The notes: a model not told the origin generated them from the sequence alone. A stretch of 64,000 bases of DNA from Tomocerus qinae (GCA_020055645.1 CM034546.1:136669875-136733874); one strand, 5' to 3'; counted from the first letter of the stretch, positions 45,638-58,526 are shown. Numbers and translations: made by a program.

Positions 45638-46039
45638 TTCATACGAATTTATTTTCCAATCAACTATGACATGACAATGTCAGAATGTCTAATTCCACAG
45701 TAAATATTGCAATGGAATGTTGTACTTACTTACTTACTTGTAAGGCATATTGTTTGTGTATATAATAATGATAATTGTAGTTAATAAAAATGCAAGTTTT
45801 AATTTAGTGAGTGACCTAATAAAAATGGGTGCGAATACTGTAAATAAGCTACTAAATTGAGACTTTATAAGGGAAAATCCACCATCCGCTACCAAACCAC
45901 TTATTGAGAAAAGCCAAGATGAAGCGAGCCTACTCAATTTAACCTTTCATATTATTCATCACCATGAAATACACATTTCACCCAACAGCTTATAACGACC
46001 AAAATATATGAATAATTGAAATCGGTCATTTTAAATTTT
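45638..46039. other. Intergenic between gene F and satellite
   Basis: Gene F upstream DNA, with a short (TTAC)n run near 45725-45738. No gene seen. Confidence 0.5.
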
Positions 46040-47230
46040 GATATTCATCTCTACGGGGTAAAAGAATATGGCTAATTCAAATATGGACACCGCTATAGTG
46101 TGAAACTAATACCCCGCTATATGGGGGATTACCCCCATATCCGGGGAATGTAAATATTGGATTTGGATGTTGAAATTCATCCCTACGGGGTAAAAGAATA
46201 TGGCGAATTCAAATATGGACACCGCTATAGTGTGAAACTAATACCCCGCTATATGGGGGATTACCCCCATATCGGGGTAATGTAAATATTGGATTTGGAT
46301 GTTGAAATTCATCCCTACGGGGTAAAAGATAATGGCGAATTTAAATATGGACACCGCTATACTGTGAAAATATTACCCCGCTATATAGGGAGTTTACCCC
46401 CATATCGGGGAAATGTAAATACTAGATTTGGATGTTGAAATTCATTCCTACGGGGTAAAAGAATATGGCGAATTCAAATATGGACACCGCTATAGTGTGA
46501 AACTAATACCCCGCTATATGGGGGATTACCCCCATATTGGGGTAATGTAAACATTGGATTTGGAAGTTGAAATTCATCCCTACGGGGTAAAAGATAATGG
46601 CGAATTTAAATATGGACACCGCTATACTGTGAAAATATTACCCCGCTATATAGGGAGTTTACCCCCATATCGGGGAAATGTAAACACTGGATTTGGATGT
46701 TGAAATTCATTCCTACAGGGTAAAAAAGAATATGGCGAATTCAAATATGGACACCGCTATAGTGTGAAACTAATACCCCGCTATATGGGGATTACCCCCA
46801 CATCGGGGTAATGTAAAAATATTGGATTTGGATGTTGAAATTCATCCCTATGGGGTAAAAGAATATGGCGAATTCAAATATGGACACCGCTATATAGTGA
46901 AAATATTACCCCGCTATATAGGGGGTTTACCCCCATATCGGGGAAATGTAAATACTAGATTTGGATGTTGAAATTCATTCCTACGGGGTAAAAGAATATG
47001 GCGAATTCAAATATGGACACCGCTATAGTGTGAAACTAATACCCCGCTATATGGGGGATTACCCCCATATCGGGGTAATGTAAATATTGGATTTGGATGT
47101 TGAAATTCATCCCTACGGGGTAAAAGAATATGGCGAATTTAAATATGAACTACGCTATAGTGTGAAAATAATACCCCGCTATGTAGGGGGTTTACCCCCA
47201 TATCGGGAGAATGTAAATATTGGATAGGAT
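46040..47230 (+). repeat. 132-133 bp satellite array, forward half
   Basis: Nine head-to-tail copies. The marker TGAAATTCAT lies at 46171, 46303, 46436, 46568, 46701, 46836, 46969 and 47101, a period of 132-135 bp. Each unit contains TACGGGGTAAAAG, ATATGGACACCGCTATA and a long dyad CCCCGCTATATGGGGG/att/ACCCCCATATCGGGG. Confidence 0.95.
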
Positions 47231-48105
47231 ATAGCGGGGTAATATTTTCACACTATAGCGGTGTCCACAATTAAATTCGCCGTATTCTTTCACCCCGTAG
47301 GGATGAATTTCAACATCCAAATCCAATATTTACATTTACCCATTATGGGGGTAAACCCCTTATATAACGGGGTTTTATTTTCACACTATAGCGGTGTCTA
47401 TATTTAAATTCGCCGTATTCTTTTACCCCGTAGGAATGAATTTCAACATCGAATTCCAATATTTACATTTCCGCGATATGGGGGTAAACCCCCAATATAG
47501 CGGGGTAATATTTTCACACTATAGCGGTGTCCATAATTAAATTCGCCGTATTCTTTTACCCAGTAGGGATGAATTTCAACATCCAAATCCAATATTTACA
47601 TTTACCCAATATGGGGGTAAACCCCTTATATAACGGGGTTTTATTTTCACACTATAGCGGTGTCTATATTTAAATTTGCCGTATTTTTTTACCCCGTAGG
47701 GATTAATTTCAACAACCAAATCCAATATTTACATTTCTCAAATATGGGGTAAACCCCTATATAGTGGGGTATTATTTTCACACTATAGCGGTGTCCATAT
47801 TTGAATTCGCCATATTCTTTTACCCCATAGGGATGAATTTCAACATCGAAATCCAATATTTACATTTCCCCGATATGGGGGTAAACCCCCTATATAGCGG
47901 TAATATTTTCACACCATAGCAGTGTCCATATTTAAATTCGCCGTATTCTTTTACCCCATAGGGATTAATTTCAACATCCAAATCCAATATTTACATTTCC
48001 CCAATATGGGGGTAAGCTCCCTATATAGCGGGGTAATATTTTCACTATATAGCGGTGTCCATATTTAAATTCGCCATATTCTTTAACCCGTAGGGATGAG
48101 TACCA
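47231..48105 (-). repeat. 132-133 bp satellite array, inverted half
   Basis: The same unit in the opposite orientation, six to seven copies, with ATGAATTTCA-type markers near 47303, 47436, 47569, 47702, 47833 and 47964. The switch is at about 47225-47232, inside the hairpin part of the unit. Copies are more diverged than in the forward half, and the last is cut off near 48100. Confidence 0.95.
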
Positions 48106-48837
48106 ATTTTAATTCTGACATTTTCAAAGTTTCTATCTGCTAAGTGTGTAACATGACCAGGTGTCCTTTTTGTGGAATTCGGGTGATTCGTGTCGTTGAG
48201 GGGATTTAGTAATACTGACTGTCTATCTGGAATGCTTTTATTTGATATGCTCATTAAAAATCGAAGGAATGACATAAAAAATTCGAATTTTTTTTTAAAA
48301 GGTAGAGAATGTTTCAGGCTTTTTTTTGATAAGGCTAACTCATTTAAAATAAATTTAGCCAATGGTTTAAATTCCTGTAGAAGGTCACAATTGTCTCACT
48401 CTAGGAAAAACCAAGGAAGATAGATGTAAATAAAAGTAGTTGTCGAATAGGGTTTCACATACTTGGCTAGCGATATAAATATAAGACTTTGATAGAACCA
48501 AAACAAGGGAGAAGGAGAAAAGTAGGTATAAGTAAGCACAGAGCACGAGAATAAGCTTAGTGCAGCACAAACATAGATTACTAAGAAACATAGGCACATG
48601 AAGTACGGCTTACGTATTATTCATGAGTTACATTCTACCCCATACTGCTCTTAGTTCTTACTACCTACTGCAAAATATTTATTAAAATATCGGACTACCA
48701 TATTTATTGGGAATTCCTGTCATGTCTGTCCGTCCGTCTGATCCAACACTGGTGAATGAAGACAACAATGAAGAACGGCACAAAACAGGTGCGTATTCCA
48801 TTGCTTGTAATGTATATACTACACACAGTGTTCGGTG

Positions 48838-49070
48838 ACCAGCCGGCTGGTTGGTTAAAATGGCTGGTTCAAATGGCCGGCTGGTTCAAATTCTTTGTTA
48901 GCCAGTGGCTAAAATGGCTGAAATGGCCAATAATAGTCAAATGAGGCTATGTGAACTCAGAAAATTATCTTTGATTTGGCGGGAAATTTAAAAAACCATG
49001 ATTTTTGGCCATTTTGGTCACTAGCCATTTCAGCCACTTTAGCCGGCTGGTTGGTCAAAATTATTTTTAG
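48838..49070. repeat. CCAGCCGGCTGGTTGG-rich repeat
   Basis: AGCCGGCTGGTTGGT occurs at about 48840 and again at about 49040, with TGGCTAAAATGGCTGAAATG-like sequence between and an inverted GCCATTTCAGCC partner. GC-richer than its surroundings; mixed direct and inverted repeats, possibly a decayed foldback element. Confidence 0.6.
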
Positions 49071-50448
49071 TCACGTATATTTGTCACAATTCTTATTTTA
49101 TGGAAGAGCATATTATTTTTACTACCACCCGATATTTCCCTATACCCGTTTGTTATGGTTTATTTTATAGGTATAGTGTATGGCCTACTATAGATAATAC
49201 TCTCATCAAAAAAGCAGAATCCAAACGAGAAATCATCTCATCATTTTGCTTGACTATAGGTCAAGTGCAATGCACTGTTGAAGGTCATTATCAATAATAA
49301 TAATATGAATACCTATATACTACCTACCTATACTACTATATATGCTCGTGTTAATCTAGTTGATCTATATAAAACTGCCTCAGAGCGAAATAGCGAAACA
49401 GCAGATTTTATTAAATGACAAAAATAATTTTGCGTTTTGGATGTTCTGCTTACTTTAAAACTTAAAAAATTAAACTAAATAATTGTCTCCCTGAACTTCA
49501 TTCTCTCCTTGCTTTATGCGTTTCACTCGCCGGTAGTCATTGGAAACATCGGAATTTTTATTACCATTTATTTATCAAATATGCACATTTTTTGACATAT
49601 TACAACACGATTATAGTGTTTACATTTTTATTCATTAAGTATGCATCTGTTTTTAACAGTTTCATTTATAGCTAGCCCATGTAAGAAATATAACCTGCGA
49701 CTTTATAATTTGAAATAATTATAAATAATTTAGTTAATTATTATCCGATCAGATTTACTACGTTTAGGTACTAGTAATCTACAGTGCATTGAGTGCATGT
49801 AATGTTGTTTGGTCCAAGGTTGCTTAAATTTCCTGTTAGCAGCAAAGCAATATTAGCACTGACCTCAGTTTTCAATTGACGTTTACGGATTTGATATATT
49901 ATGAGCGTAACCTTGCAAAATGTATAGTAATAATTATTTTTATTGCAAGCTTCGATATAAAAACAGATTTACTCCAATAATGAGCAGAAAACATTTGATA
50001 TCAGTTTCGGCAATGGGCATAGATACTTAACCTTAGCAAAAAGAACATAATTTTTCCTCCGTCTTCGGGATACATTGTGCGGCATTTCTATTGGTCCATA
50101 TATAGCCTGAGCTGATTTGAGATTTTTAGAGATGGGTGTCCCCTAGTCAATTAGCTTCAAAATTTAGAATCTACAAATGGAAATAATTATTATATTATCC
50201 TTACGTTTTATCATCCTCATTTCATTTTTAAATTTTACAAAATTGTTTTAAAATAAAGTTCTCATTGAGTCCATCAAATAACTTTAAATACGAATCAAAT
50301 AAATGATAGAGAACAAAACATTTTACAATTCTCATAGTTTTAGGGCCATCAATCTCTGACATGCACTGAAATATTGGATAAGTGAAAGTTTTGAAATATT
50401 TCTCGAAATGTTTCTTTTCCTTGAAAAAAAAAATATTTGAAATAAATA

Positions 50449-50619
50449 GGACATGGCATTAATTCCAAATATTTCAATAAATTTAACTTGAAATAAATTA
50501 ACTGCACATGCGTATACCCATGCGCATTGTATTTATTTCCACTGATTCAAAAATTTCATCTTCAAAGATTTCATTTCTCAAGAAAAATGTCTTCAAATAA
50601 GAGATTAATGCCATGTCTG
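50449..50619. repeat. Inverted repeat with ACATGGCATTAAT ends
   Basis: GACATGGCATTAAT at 50450-50463 faces ATTAATGCCATGTC at 50604-50617, with a central dyad ATGCGTATACCCATGCGCAT. About 170 bp, MITE-like; no target duplication identified. Confidence 0.65.
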
Positions 50620-51524
50620 ATCGATCCTGCACATTTAAAAATTTCATATCTACAATAGTAGATATCAAAAATATTTTAGGGTTAAATGTTTATTGAAGTT
50701 GGATTGGGAGTTCAAAGATCTTCTCACGCCTATTTTCTCAGCATGAATGCATTTTTTCCAGACAAATACTTCGTCAAAGCTAATTGCGCAACAGAAACAA
50801 CAACAACAACATAGGCATTAAATTGACTAACGATTATATTATATTTAACGAGAAATAATTCTTGTCACGACATGCTTATAATATTTTATTAGTAAACATC
50901 TGTATATACTTTAAACGCATTAATAAACTGACATTGAACATAACAGTTAATGTGAATTACTTAATTTTCATATAAATTGGAGATTACTTCGGGGTTGACT
51001 TTTGTTTGACTCATTTAAAGTTATACAGATTAAAATAAATCTACTTGGATACACAACCCAAGATTTGGACGTCAAATCTGAGGAACTCGTAAGTTAATTT
51101 GTTTGCGAACAAATGAAAGGATCATTTTTAATAACTATTTGTTATATTCAAATTTCGTATTTATTTGTTGTACAAACGTCCGTTACAAATTAGAATAAAT
51201 AAAACTGGCCCTGAGTTTTGCTTTGCTTTAAAACTTCTACGTAAGCAGACATATCTTTAGCCTCCAATGTCGTTTGAATTACAATGACTGAAAATTCTGT
51301 TTTTTTATAAACCAATTTATAATGGAGATGTTCTGAAATAATTTTTGTATGGAATACAGACCGTCTAAATCAATAGAGTAAATCCAACCTGTGGCTTGGC
51401 ATAATAAATCAGTCAGGTAAATTAAGTGTTTCTGTAAAATACCCTATGCATTGATCTTACATACGTTTAAAAAGTACCCAATTTTGGGAATCTAATTCTT
51501 GTTTTTCCTTAGTTGGAATCGAAA

Positions 51525-54500
51525 ATGAAACTAAAATGCATCCTTTGGGTAATCTGCATCGGATGTCATGTCAGCACCACTTCAAGGTAATTGTAATACT
51601 ATATTTTTCCATGGTCAAGACATAATAGTATTTGATTGAGGCTAAATGGTTCGAAGGGATACTATGATTCATAGAAAGCTTGCGCAGGAAACCTGATCCC
51701 GATTTAGTCAATCCTAATATTATTCAGTCCTTAATCCTAAATTTAGTTTTGCTTAAATTCATCGGTACAAGGAGATAATAACAAATCATGTAGTAATTTT
51801 TGGTATTTTCCGAAATTATACACAATTTGCCATCTAATGCACATTTAAATTGTTATACTAGTTTGATAGTAAGTGGAAACCAGATTCTTAAAGCCATTGG
51901 TCAACTTCGTGATCAAATAAGCGAAGTAGCTCTAAATGTAAATAGCATGGAGGCAAAGTTCAGAAGTCTGGAATCGAAAATAGAAGAAAAAGATGCTACC
52001 AAGACGACCAGCCAGGAAGAAAGGTTGGATACAATAGAAAACGTGCTTTTGAATTTGGAAGGAAAAATGGGACACATTGAAAATTTGAAAAGATATATCA
52101 GCGACATTGATGATAAGATAGGAAGGGTGGAAACAAAGATGGCTAATATTGAAGGGAATGTTGAACGAATAGAAATTAATAACGAAGCTGATACTAAAAG
52201 TGTCGAGTCAAGTCTTTTGGATATAAATACCAAATTGGGAACTATGGAATCGAAACTTGAAAGTATAGAATCGAAAGCAGCAATCATAAGTACGAGGACA
52301 AGTAATGTGGAAGAAAAACTTGGACAAATGGAACCAAATATTGGAAAATTGAGTATGCAAATAGAAAACTTGGATGGTAAAATTGGAATCTGGGATACAA
52401 ATGTGAGGTACATTATAACCAAAGTAGAGAACGTGGACACTGAAATAAAAAGTATTGCATTAAAACTTGGAAGCATGGAATCCCACGTCTTAAGCTTGAA
52501 ACCAAATAATACATATGAAAGGAGCAACCTTGAAGAAATATTGGAAAGTGCGAACATAAAAATGGAAGGCATTGGACATAAAGTAGCAGAAATATATACT
52601 AAGGCCAGCTATACGGAAGAAAAGATAAGAAACTTAGAACCAGCACTTGCGAGTTGGAAAGAAGAGTTGCAAAACAATATTTCATATTTCAAACCAAAGA
52701 TGGAAAGCTTGCAAGTATACATTGGGGACATTTTTGATTCTAGTATTGAAAAAATAGCAAGCAATACGAAAACTGAAATTGACCGCATTGAAACAACAGT
52801 AAGCAAATATTTTTGAGTTGAAGTAAGGCAGAGGTTGCACAAAATACCTATCAATGTCATCGTTTAATTAGGTCCCTCGAAAGCGGTTCGTGGTATACCG
52901 TGTATTTTATGGCGCCATTTTTAAATTGTGTAACCTCTGTCTTACTTCAACCACTTTTTGCATATAGACGCAGTGGAATTTACTAAATCCATGCTTATAA
53001 AACTTTACAGTTATATACTTTTACTGCTACAAACTGTTCTGAAAAGGAATTTCAAGAAACAACTACAGAGCTAGAAGAGCAAATAAACGTTTCACACACT
53101 TCATCTACATCGGAACCTGTTTTTGGGGTAAATCAATTTATTTTGAATTGTTAGATAATTTACTATCTTAACGTGCGTTGTTAGCTACTACTAAGCAACA
53201 AGCGGAATTCCTTCTAAGTACGAATTTTCTACAAGAATAAGAACGAACGTAGTCAGAGCAGAAATAGTGCGTTGTTTGAGCGGGAAATGAGATAATGTAC
53301 CTATGATAAGAAAGAAAATTCACGTGACTTTTTACTTGAAATTCAAATTTTATTTTTCGGCCATTTCGGTCATAACTCTAAAACGGGTACACTGAAAAAT
53401 TTTCGGTTTTTTCCTAAAGATCTATCTCATTTTCTGCTTAGACTTGTCGTCCCGACTTTTCCATAATACCTTCTAATTGCCCTATCATTCAAGTCTAAAG
53501 AAAACCCGCCAAAAAATGAAAAAGAACAATTTTTTAAATCGGTGGTGTGACCTTTATAGGTCAAAATTGTAAAATATACCATGAAAAGTCCGAACTGGTT
53601 AACATATCTTCATTACAAGGCCTCATACGTCCAAATTGACCCTAAATTGTGGGAGTTATTCACGAAACAATGGTGTGGGAAAATACATGTAAAAGGAACC
53701 ACTAACGACGCACGTTAAGATTAACCATTAAAAATATTCAATCGAAAAATTATTAATTCGTTTATTCCTAATATTAATTTATTTTATTTGTGGCTATAGC
53801 CGCCTCTTCCAAAGTCTATGAATCTTGATCTTGATGGTAATAAAAGCTAATTGTCATAGTAAATTAATAAAATTACTTAAATTTAAATGTAGTTATTATT
53901 TTCAATGTAACTGATGAATTTAATTGAATGAAAGTATATAGAATAAGAATACTGGTTCTTTTATTTATTTACGATAATATGATGTCTGGTTGTTTTCAGT
54001 AAAATCAGCATTCAGTATATCATGCCATGAAATTCGCTATGAATTAAATACTTATGAAAGTGGAGTATATAAAATTTTTCCATTCTGCAATGAAACTTTT
54101 ATTGGAAGATCAAAAAATGTCTACTGCGATATGGAGTCTTATGGTGGAGGCTGGACGGTTTTCCAACAACGGGGAATACCCAGCAATCTGACAGAAACTG
54201 ATCGTTCTGAATTGTTCAACAAAACTTGGGATGAATACAAAAACGGATTTGGTGACCCGAATAACGACTATTGGCTTGGTAAATATCTCTTTTATTATAG
54301 TTGTCAGTTTTAGGGATTTTGGAGAGAGAACCGCTTAGAAATACATCAAATGAAATTTCAGAAAGGGTATCTTGGTATACCGAGCAGCACCCCGAATTAT
54401 ATTGTAAAAGTGGAAACCAGTAGAAATAAATTAGGGTGCTGAATTGCTAAGCTTACATTACTCTAATGCAATGTGGTGTAAGATATTAATTAGATATTAT

Positions 54501-56099
54501 AGAAATTGGTCTGGAAAGGCTACCAAAGTTAAGTTACAATAAGCTAGTTTACTATAAAACTCTGGGAAGTGCAAGTATCAAAATCAAAGTTGGGTAGATA
54601 GAATAAAGCTATTGACTGGTTTAGGAGAATGGTGAACTTAGCTTACGAGCTGTTGAAAGGTATTGTGACCGGTTCTAACAGACTGTCTGTTTGTCTGTCT
54701 GTCTGACTGTAATAGACAAAATTTGCTTTGGTATTATAGATATAGGTATAATTAACAGAGATATTTCTCATTAATTTTTAACAACCTTTTCTAGGTCTGG
54801 ATACAATTTATCAACTGACTAAAGATTGTAACCATGAAATGGTTGTCACGGTAACACATCTAAACGGAACCCTTTACCAAGCACACTACTCAACATTCAG
54901 CGTGTCCTCAGAGGAGGATAAATTCAAATTAAAAGTTGATAACTACATCAGAGAAAACTCCAGTTAGTCCCTCAACCATAATAACATTTCAAACATAACC
55001 AATTAATTAGAAACTAATTGGTGTATGAAACTATATGTTCATTTAAATTGTATTATGCACTGATTTCAGCGATGGCGGATACTTTAGTTTGGATCAGCGG
55101 AAACAGTTTTTCTACAATCGATAGGGACAATACTCCTAATAACAGGGCGTGCTCGGAAAATTTTAATGCCAATGGTTTTTGGTTCACCCAACACTGTATT
55201 GTGGTAAGAATTATTGCCTAAAAATTCTATTAGTCATTTTAAGACAGTCTCGGCTAAATTTCGGAATGGTGAAAGATTGTTTGACTTTTTGTGTATGGTC
55301 TCTATACAAAAGGACTAATCTGACTGGCTTAAGATCTAATGAACGGAGTTGGGTTTTTGCAAAATGCATACAAGTGCAATAGTTGGTTGGGTTGTGCTGT
55401 GCGCAAATGGCAAAGTCCCACAGCATGACTATATCTAACCTAACCTTTTGCGCGCCGTTTGCTGCAACCCGTTAGTTAGTTACACTTATATAGGGCAACC
55501 CATAAATCATAGACCCCAGTTAGAAACTGTTGCACCTGTCTGCATCAACAAATTATTCAGAAAAGTTCATCTTATCTGTGTACGAATACTATTTCCGTCT
55601 GTCCGTCCGGAAATCCCTGTGTCGTGTCCCATAAGTTTCAAACGGTTTGAGCTAGTCTGCACAAATTGTCAGGGTACAATCCTAATCTTAAGGTAAAAAT
55701 AAAGACCAAGTTCGTAAATGGGCAAGATCGGCCACACCCCTTGACTGTGGTAGGGTTCAAAAATAAAAAATATCTAAAAATTGACATAACTTGGGTTCTA
55801 TTCATCATACAAAGTCGTGCAAATCTAGAATGAAATCATGTCCACGGACACTACTAAATAGATTACAACCATCCCCTGAAAGGGGAAGTGGGTGAAAATT
55901 AAAAATATGAACTCCTCTGCCATTTTATTTTCATTCTGTAATGGTTTATTTTTTATAGGTCAATCTTAATGGAATGTACCCAAGTAGTGACCACCCTGAA
56001 ACAGCGTCAGTATTTACTGATTGGGGAATAGTTTGGCATAATATTAATTCTAAATTGAAACTAAAGAGAACTGAGATGAAAATTCGTCCGAATTGTTGA
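51525..56099 (+). CDS. Coiled-coil fibrinogen-related (FReD) secreted lectin
   Basis: Eight exons: 51525-51586, 51862-52798, 53011-53127, 53800-53836 (37-bp microexon), 54000-54278, 54795-54962, 55070-55203 and 55959-56099; all phases close, giving 624 residues. Exon 1 is a signal peptide ([18 protein letters not shown]). Exon 2 is about 312 residues of heptad-like coiled coil built from repeats such as [15 protein letters not shown] and [14 protein letters not shown]. Exon 3 is a Thr/Ser/Glu-rich linker. The C-terminal fibrinogen domain shows [50 protein letters not shown] and VNLNGMY, with the expected cysteines. FReD proteins of arthropods bind acetylated sugars and act in self/non-self recognition or clotting; the coiled coil would drive multimers. 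A 558-bp foldback element lies in the intron before the microexon. Confidence 0.9.
53164..53721. mobile_element. TIR element in FReD intron 3
   Basis: 558 bp with inverted ends ATCTTAACGTGCGTTGTTAG (53164-53183) and ACTAACGACGCACGTTAAGA (53701-53720), one mismatch in the core. No open frame; target duplication unclear. Confidence 0.75.
54640..54720. repeat. (GTCT)n microsatellite in FReD intron 5
   Basis: GACTGTCTGTTTGTCTGTCT at about 54682 within a short dispersed-repeat-like patch. A similar tract (CCGTCTGTCCGTCCGGAA) lies at about 55598 in intron 7. Confidence 0.6.
55204..55958. other. FReD intron 7 with dispersed-repeat remnant
   Basis: The 755-bp intron between the last two exons. 55560-55900 is GC-richer and carries the GTCCGTCC tract and GGGGAAGTGGGTGAAAATTA-type sequence, consistent with an old transposon fragment. 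Frames inside it are not genes. Confidence 0.45.
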
Positions 56100-56420
56100 T
56101 ATATCGTCTTGCTATTAAATAAATCTTTGGGCATGTATTTTCTGCAATAAATACCATATTCTCAATGAACAAAACAGCCACTACTGAATATTATTTTATA
56201 AAACGCATAAAACTATTATCATAATTGACAATTATCTGGCATAATGTCTGACTATCAATATATGTAAAATCCCAAGGTCATAAAGAGAGGTGTATAGTCC
56301 TTTATTTACCATTCTCAAAAAACGTAAAACTGCAGAACTTTTAAATAAAAATAATTTTATACGTCAGAATTGAGTAGAATTTATTAAAATCTATAGCTTA
56401 GAGTTAGTAAATGACAAGAA

Positions 56421-57284
56421 TTAGACGATTTTAATTTCAGAACAGCTTCTAAATGTTTGTTGCTCGGAGCATCCCATACCACCGGGTGGGTCACCACTGT
56501 TGTAGTTGCAATCACAGGTGCGGGAGAGGTCACAAGTTCCCCAGTTCTGGGCTCCACGGTAGTGGGCACGAAGGGTGCAACTTTCACAAGTAACACCATC
56601 GGGCAGTTTGGCTGTGGTTTCAACATTGAAGGTGCCATCGGCCAATGTCATGGGCCAAAATGTGTCTCCATTTCCCAACACGAGTTTCCGGAAACATCCT
56701 TCAGTCTCAACGGCATCGGTGCAGAGGGAGATCTCAAATCCACCTCCATGGTTTTGAGTATTCGATTGCAAATGAATTGGGATTGTCTGCAATAAATACA
56801 TGGTAAAATTAATTTTCGGTGACGTTTAAATCCCAGAGATTGTATTTTCCCCGGTATCATGATTTTGTTTTCCTTTTTTAATTTTCTTTCTCTGCCAATT
56901 AGCAAAAATGCCATCCTGGTAGATATTTTACAAGCTACCATGATATAATGCACAATCTATTTATCTCAGTTATTGTTTTTGAGTTACCTGTCCAGCAGAA
57001 TAGGTTCTGACTCTGACATCGCGCCAGTAGCGTCCTCCTCGTTCAGCTTCTCGTGGCTGTGCCATGTCAATGGGGTCTCCGCAGATGCCACATCGACCGT
57101 CATGTTCAAACTGGTGGACATTTCCGCACCAAAACTCATCATCATTGGCCTTAGTTTCAGGGTTGTATTGTGCGAATTCTGGATAACGCCACAGACAGGC
57201 TCGGCATGGTGGTTCAATCATTCGGACATGACCCACCACGGCACACACGCCCACGGCGAATAGTAACAAAATTTGTTTCTGCAT
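56421..57284 (-). CDS. Lytic polysaccharide monooxygenase, AA15 family
   Basis: Exons 56988-57284 and 56421-56786, phase 0, 220 residues. The signal peptide (1-18, MQKQILLLFAVGVCAVVG) is followed directly by H19 in HVRMIEPPCRACLWR, so cleavage would expose the N-terminal His of the copper brace. The second brace His is H112 in NTQNHGGGFEI. An aromatic residue in AHYRGAQNWGTC fits the axial position. Many cysteines (FWCGN, CGICGDP, CTDAVETEGC, CESCTL, CDLSRTCDCNY) match the disulfide-rich secreted AA15 enzymes, known in arthropods and active on chitin or cellulose. All catalytic residues I can check are present. Tail to tail with the FReD gene (321 bp apart) and downstream of a GH99/71-like gene on the same strand, suggesting a polysaccharide-handling pair. 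Confidence 0.92.
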
Positions 57285-57332
57285 GGTGAAAAGGAACTGG
57301 AAGGAATAATCAGCGAGGAGACTAGTACACCG

Positions 57333-57339
57333 TTTTATA
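57333..57339 (-). promoter_or_regulatory. TATA box of the AA15 gene
   Basis: TATAAAA on the - strand, 49-55 bp upstream of the ATG at 57284, leaving room for a short 5' UTR. Positioned as expected for a core promoter; not otherwise supported. Confidence 0.45.
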
Positions 57340-58526
57340 GGTTCTTCAAACAGTTTTAAGTTGATTAAAATTCCATTTAATGATGTATCTCGTGATTTGA
57401 GTAGTTACTTATCATAACAAACAAACGATACCAAAACATTTTGCTTAATGATTGGCTTGATTGGTCGATTGGATTATTATGCAATTCTCTCGATAAGTGC
57501 TCAGAAGCAGTATTAATTAATTCGATATTATGGTATTAGCTGGATTTAATTACAAACATGATTGATTAGTGTTAAATGATGCAGCCACTTCAAGTATTAA
57601 TAAGTTACAATTTATAAAAAGACGCCCATCAGGGTTGTCATGTTGAAGAATGATTAATTGCACTTGTTTTCTCATTAAAGTTGATCTCTTCCAAATTGAT
57701 AAAATGCTAAAGCCTTCAATAACATCGAAAAGGGTAATTAACATAGGTAGTTACTCTTGTCCAGTACAATTAGGTCCGTAAATAAAGATTTCGGTTACAA
57801 GGCAAATCAAGTATGCCTATTATTCCTAAAGCATTTATAACCCTACTTGTTTGATATCAGGCCAGGCCTTAATAGAAGACTTATTTATGTAACACGAATT
57901 ATTGTATGAAGTAAAAAAAGCACGGGAAAGTTTAAAATTGATGTTGGGACTGTTAAGAGTTAAAAGTATAATATAATGTAGATTTTTGAAGAATTGTACG
58001 AATTGTACGGATATTAAAATTAGCATTGCAGTATTGAACAAAGTCATGACAATCCAAATTGCTTTAAAAAATTGGTACACAAATACCTTATAACCGCTTG
58101 GTGCAACTTATTTCCTACAATGTATCACCGTAAATTTTTTAATTGTAGGGTCTATAATTCTAAAACATGCTGGGGTGGGGTCAGGGTCAAATAGGGAAGA
58201 CTTTTGTATTGTATGTGTTGGCCTCTAATAGTGCTAATATGGTAAAGTTTTAAGTAGTGCTTACTGAGGACTTACGGCAGTATTATGCAAATGTAATGTG
58301 CATGCCAAAAATATTTATGTACTATTTGTTTTTGGATTGCATATTGATCTTATCTGATTTGATTGAATTATTATTTTACGTTGATATCAAAGAGACTTTC
58401 CTAATAATAAAACACCGTATAAATAGAGCGACACAAAAATAGTTTATTTTTCTACTTACAAAACCTGTTTAATAATTACAAGGTAAAATAATGATTTGAA
58501 TCAAAGATAAGTGGATGATTCAATAC
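57340..58526. other. Intergenic between LPMO and hydrolase
   Basis: No gene supported. An 81-codon hydrophobic frame on the - strand (57835-58080, FKAIWIVMTLFNTAMLILIS) could be a stray membrane exon but lacks partners. Includes the 3' flank of the GH gene. Confidence 0.45.

Larger units (their letters stand above)
48106..51524. other. Intergenic, no gene; small inverted repeats
   Basis: Overlapping short frames on both strands at 48190-48600 have no recognisable domain. 48840-49070 and 50449-50619 hold inverted repeats (listed). A GTCC tract lies at about 48728-48738. The rest is AT-rich and unremarkable. Confidence 0.5.

Noticed and set aside
46040-48105. Regular repeats considered as a CRISPR-like array
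   Set aside because: Whole 132-133 bp units are repeated with no unique spacers, the array reverses orientation, and the genome is eukaryotic; it is a satellite.
48190-48600. Short overlapping frames on both strands after the satellite
   Set aside because: Mutually overlapping, no domain, one partly made of satellite sequence.
51913-52572. 219-codon open frame on the - strand
   Set aside because: Antisense shadow of the coiled-coil exon of the FReD gene; the composition mirrors the repeated codons of the + strand.
56457-56795. + strand frames of 60-112 codons over the LPMO gene
   Set aside because: Opposite-strand shadows of AA15 exon 2.
57835-58080. 81-codon hydrophobic frame, possible extra four-TM exon
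   Set aside because: No CC exon, no LPTY tail, no partner exons with correct phase nearby; the hydrophobicity can come from AT-rich codons.
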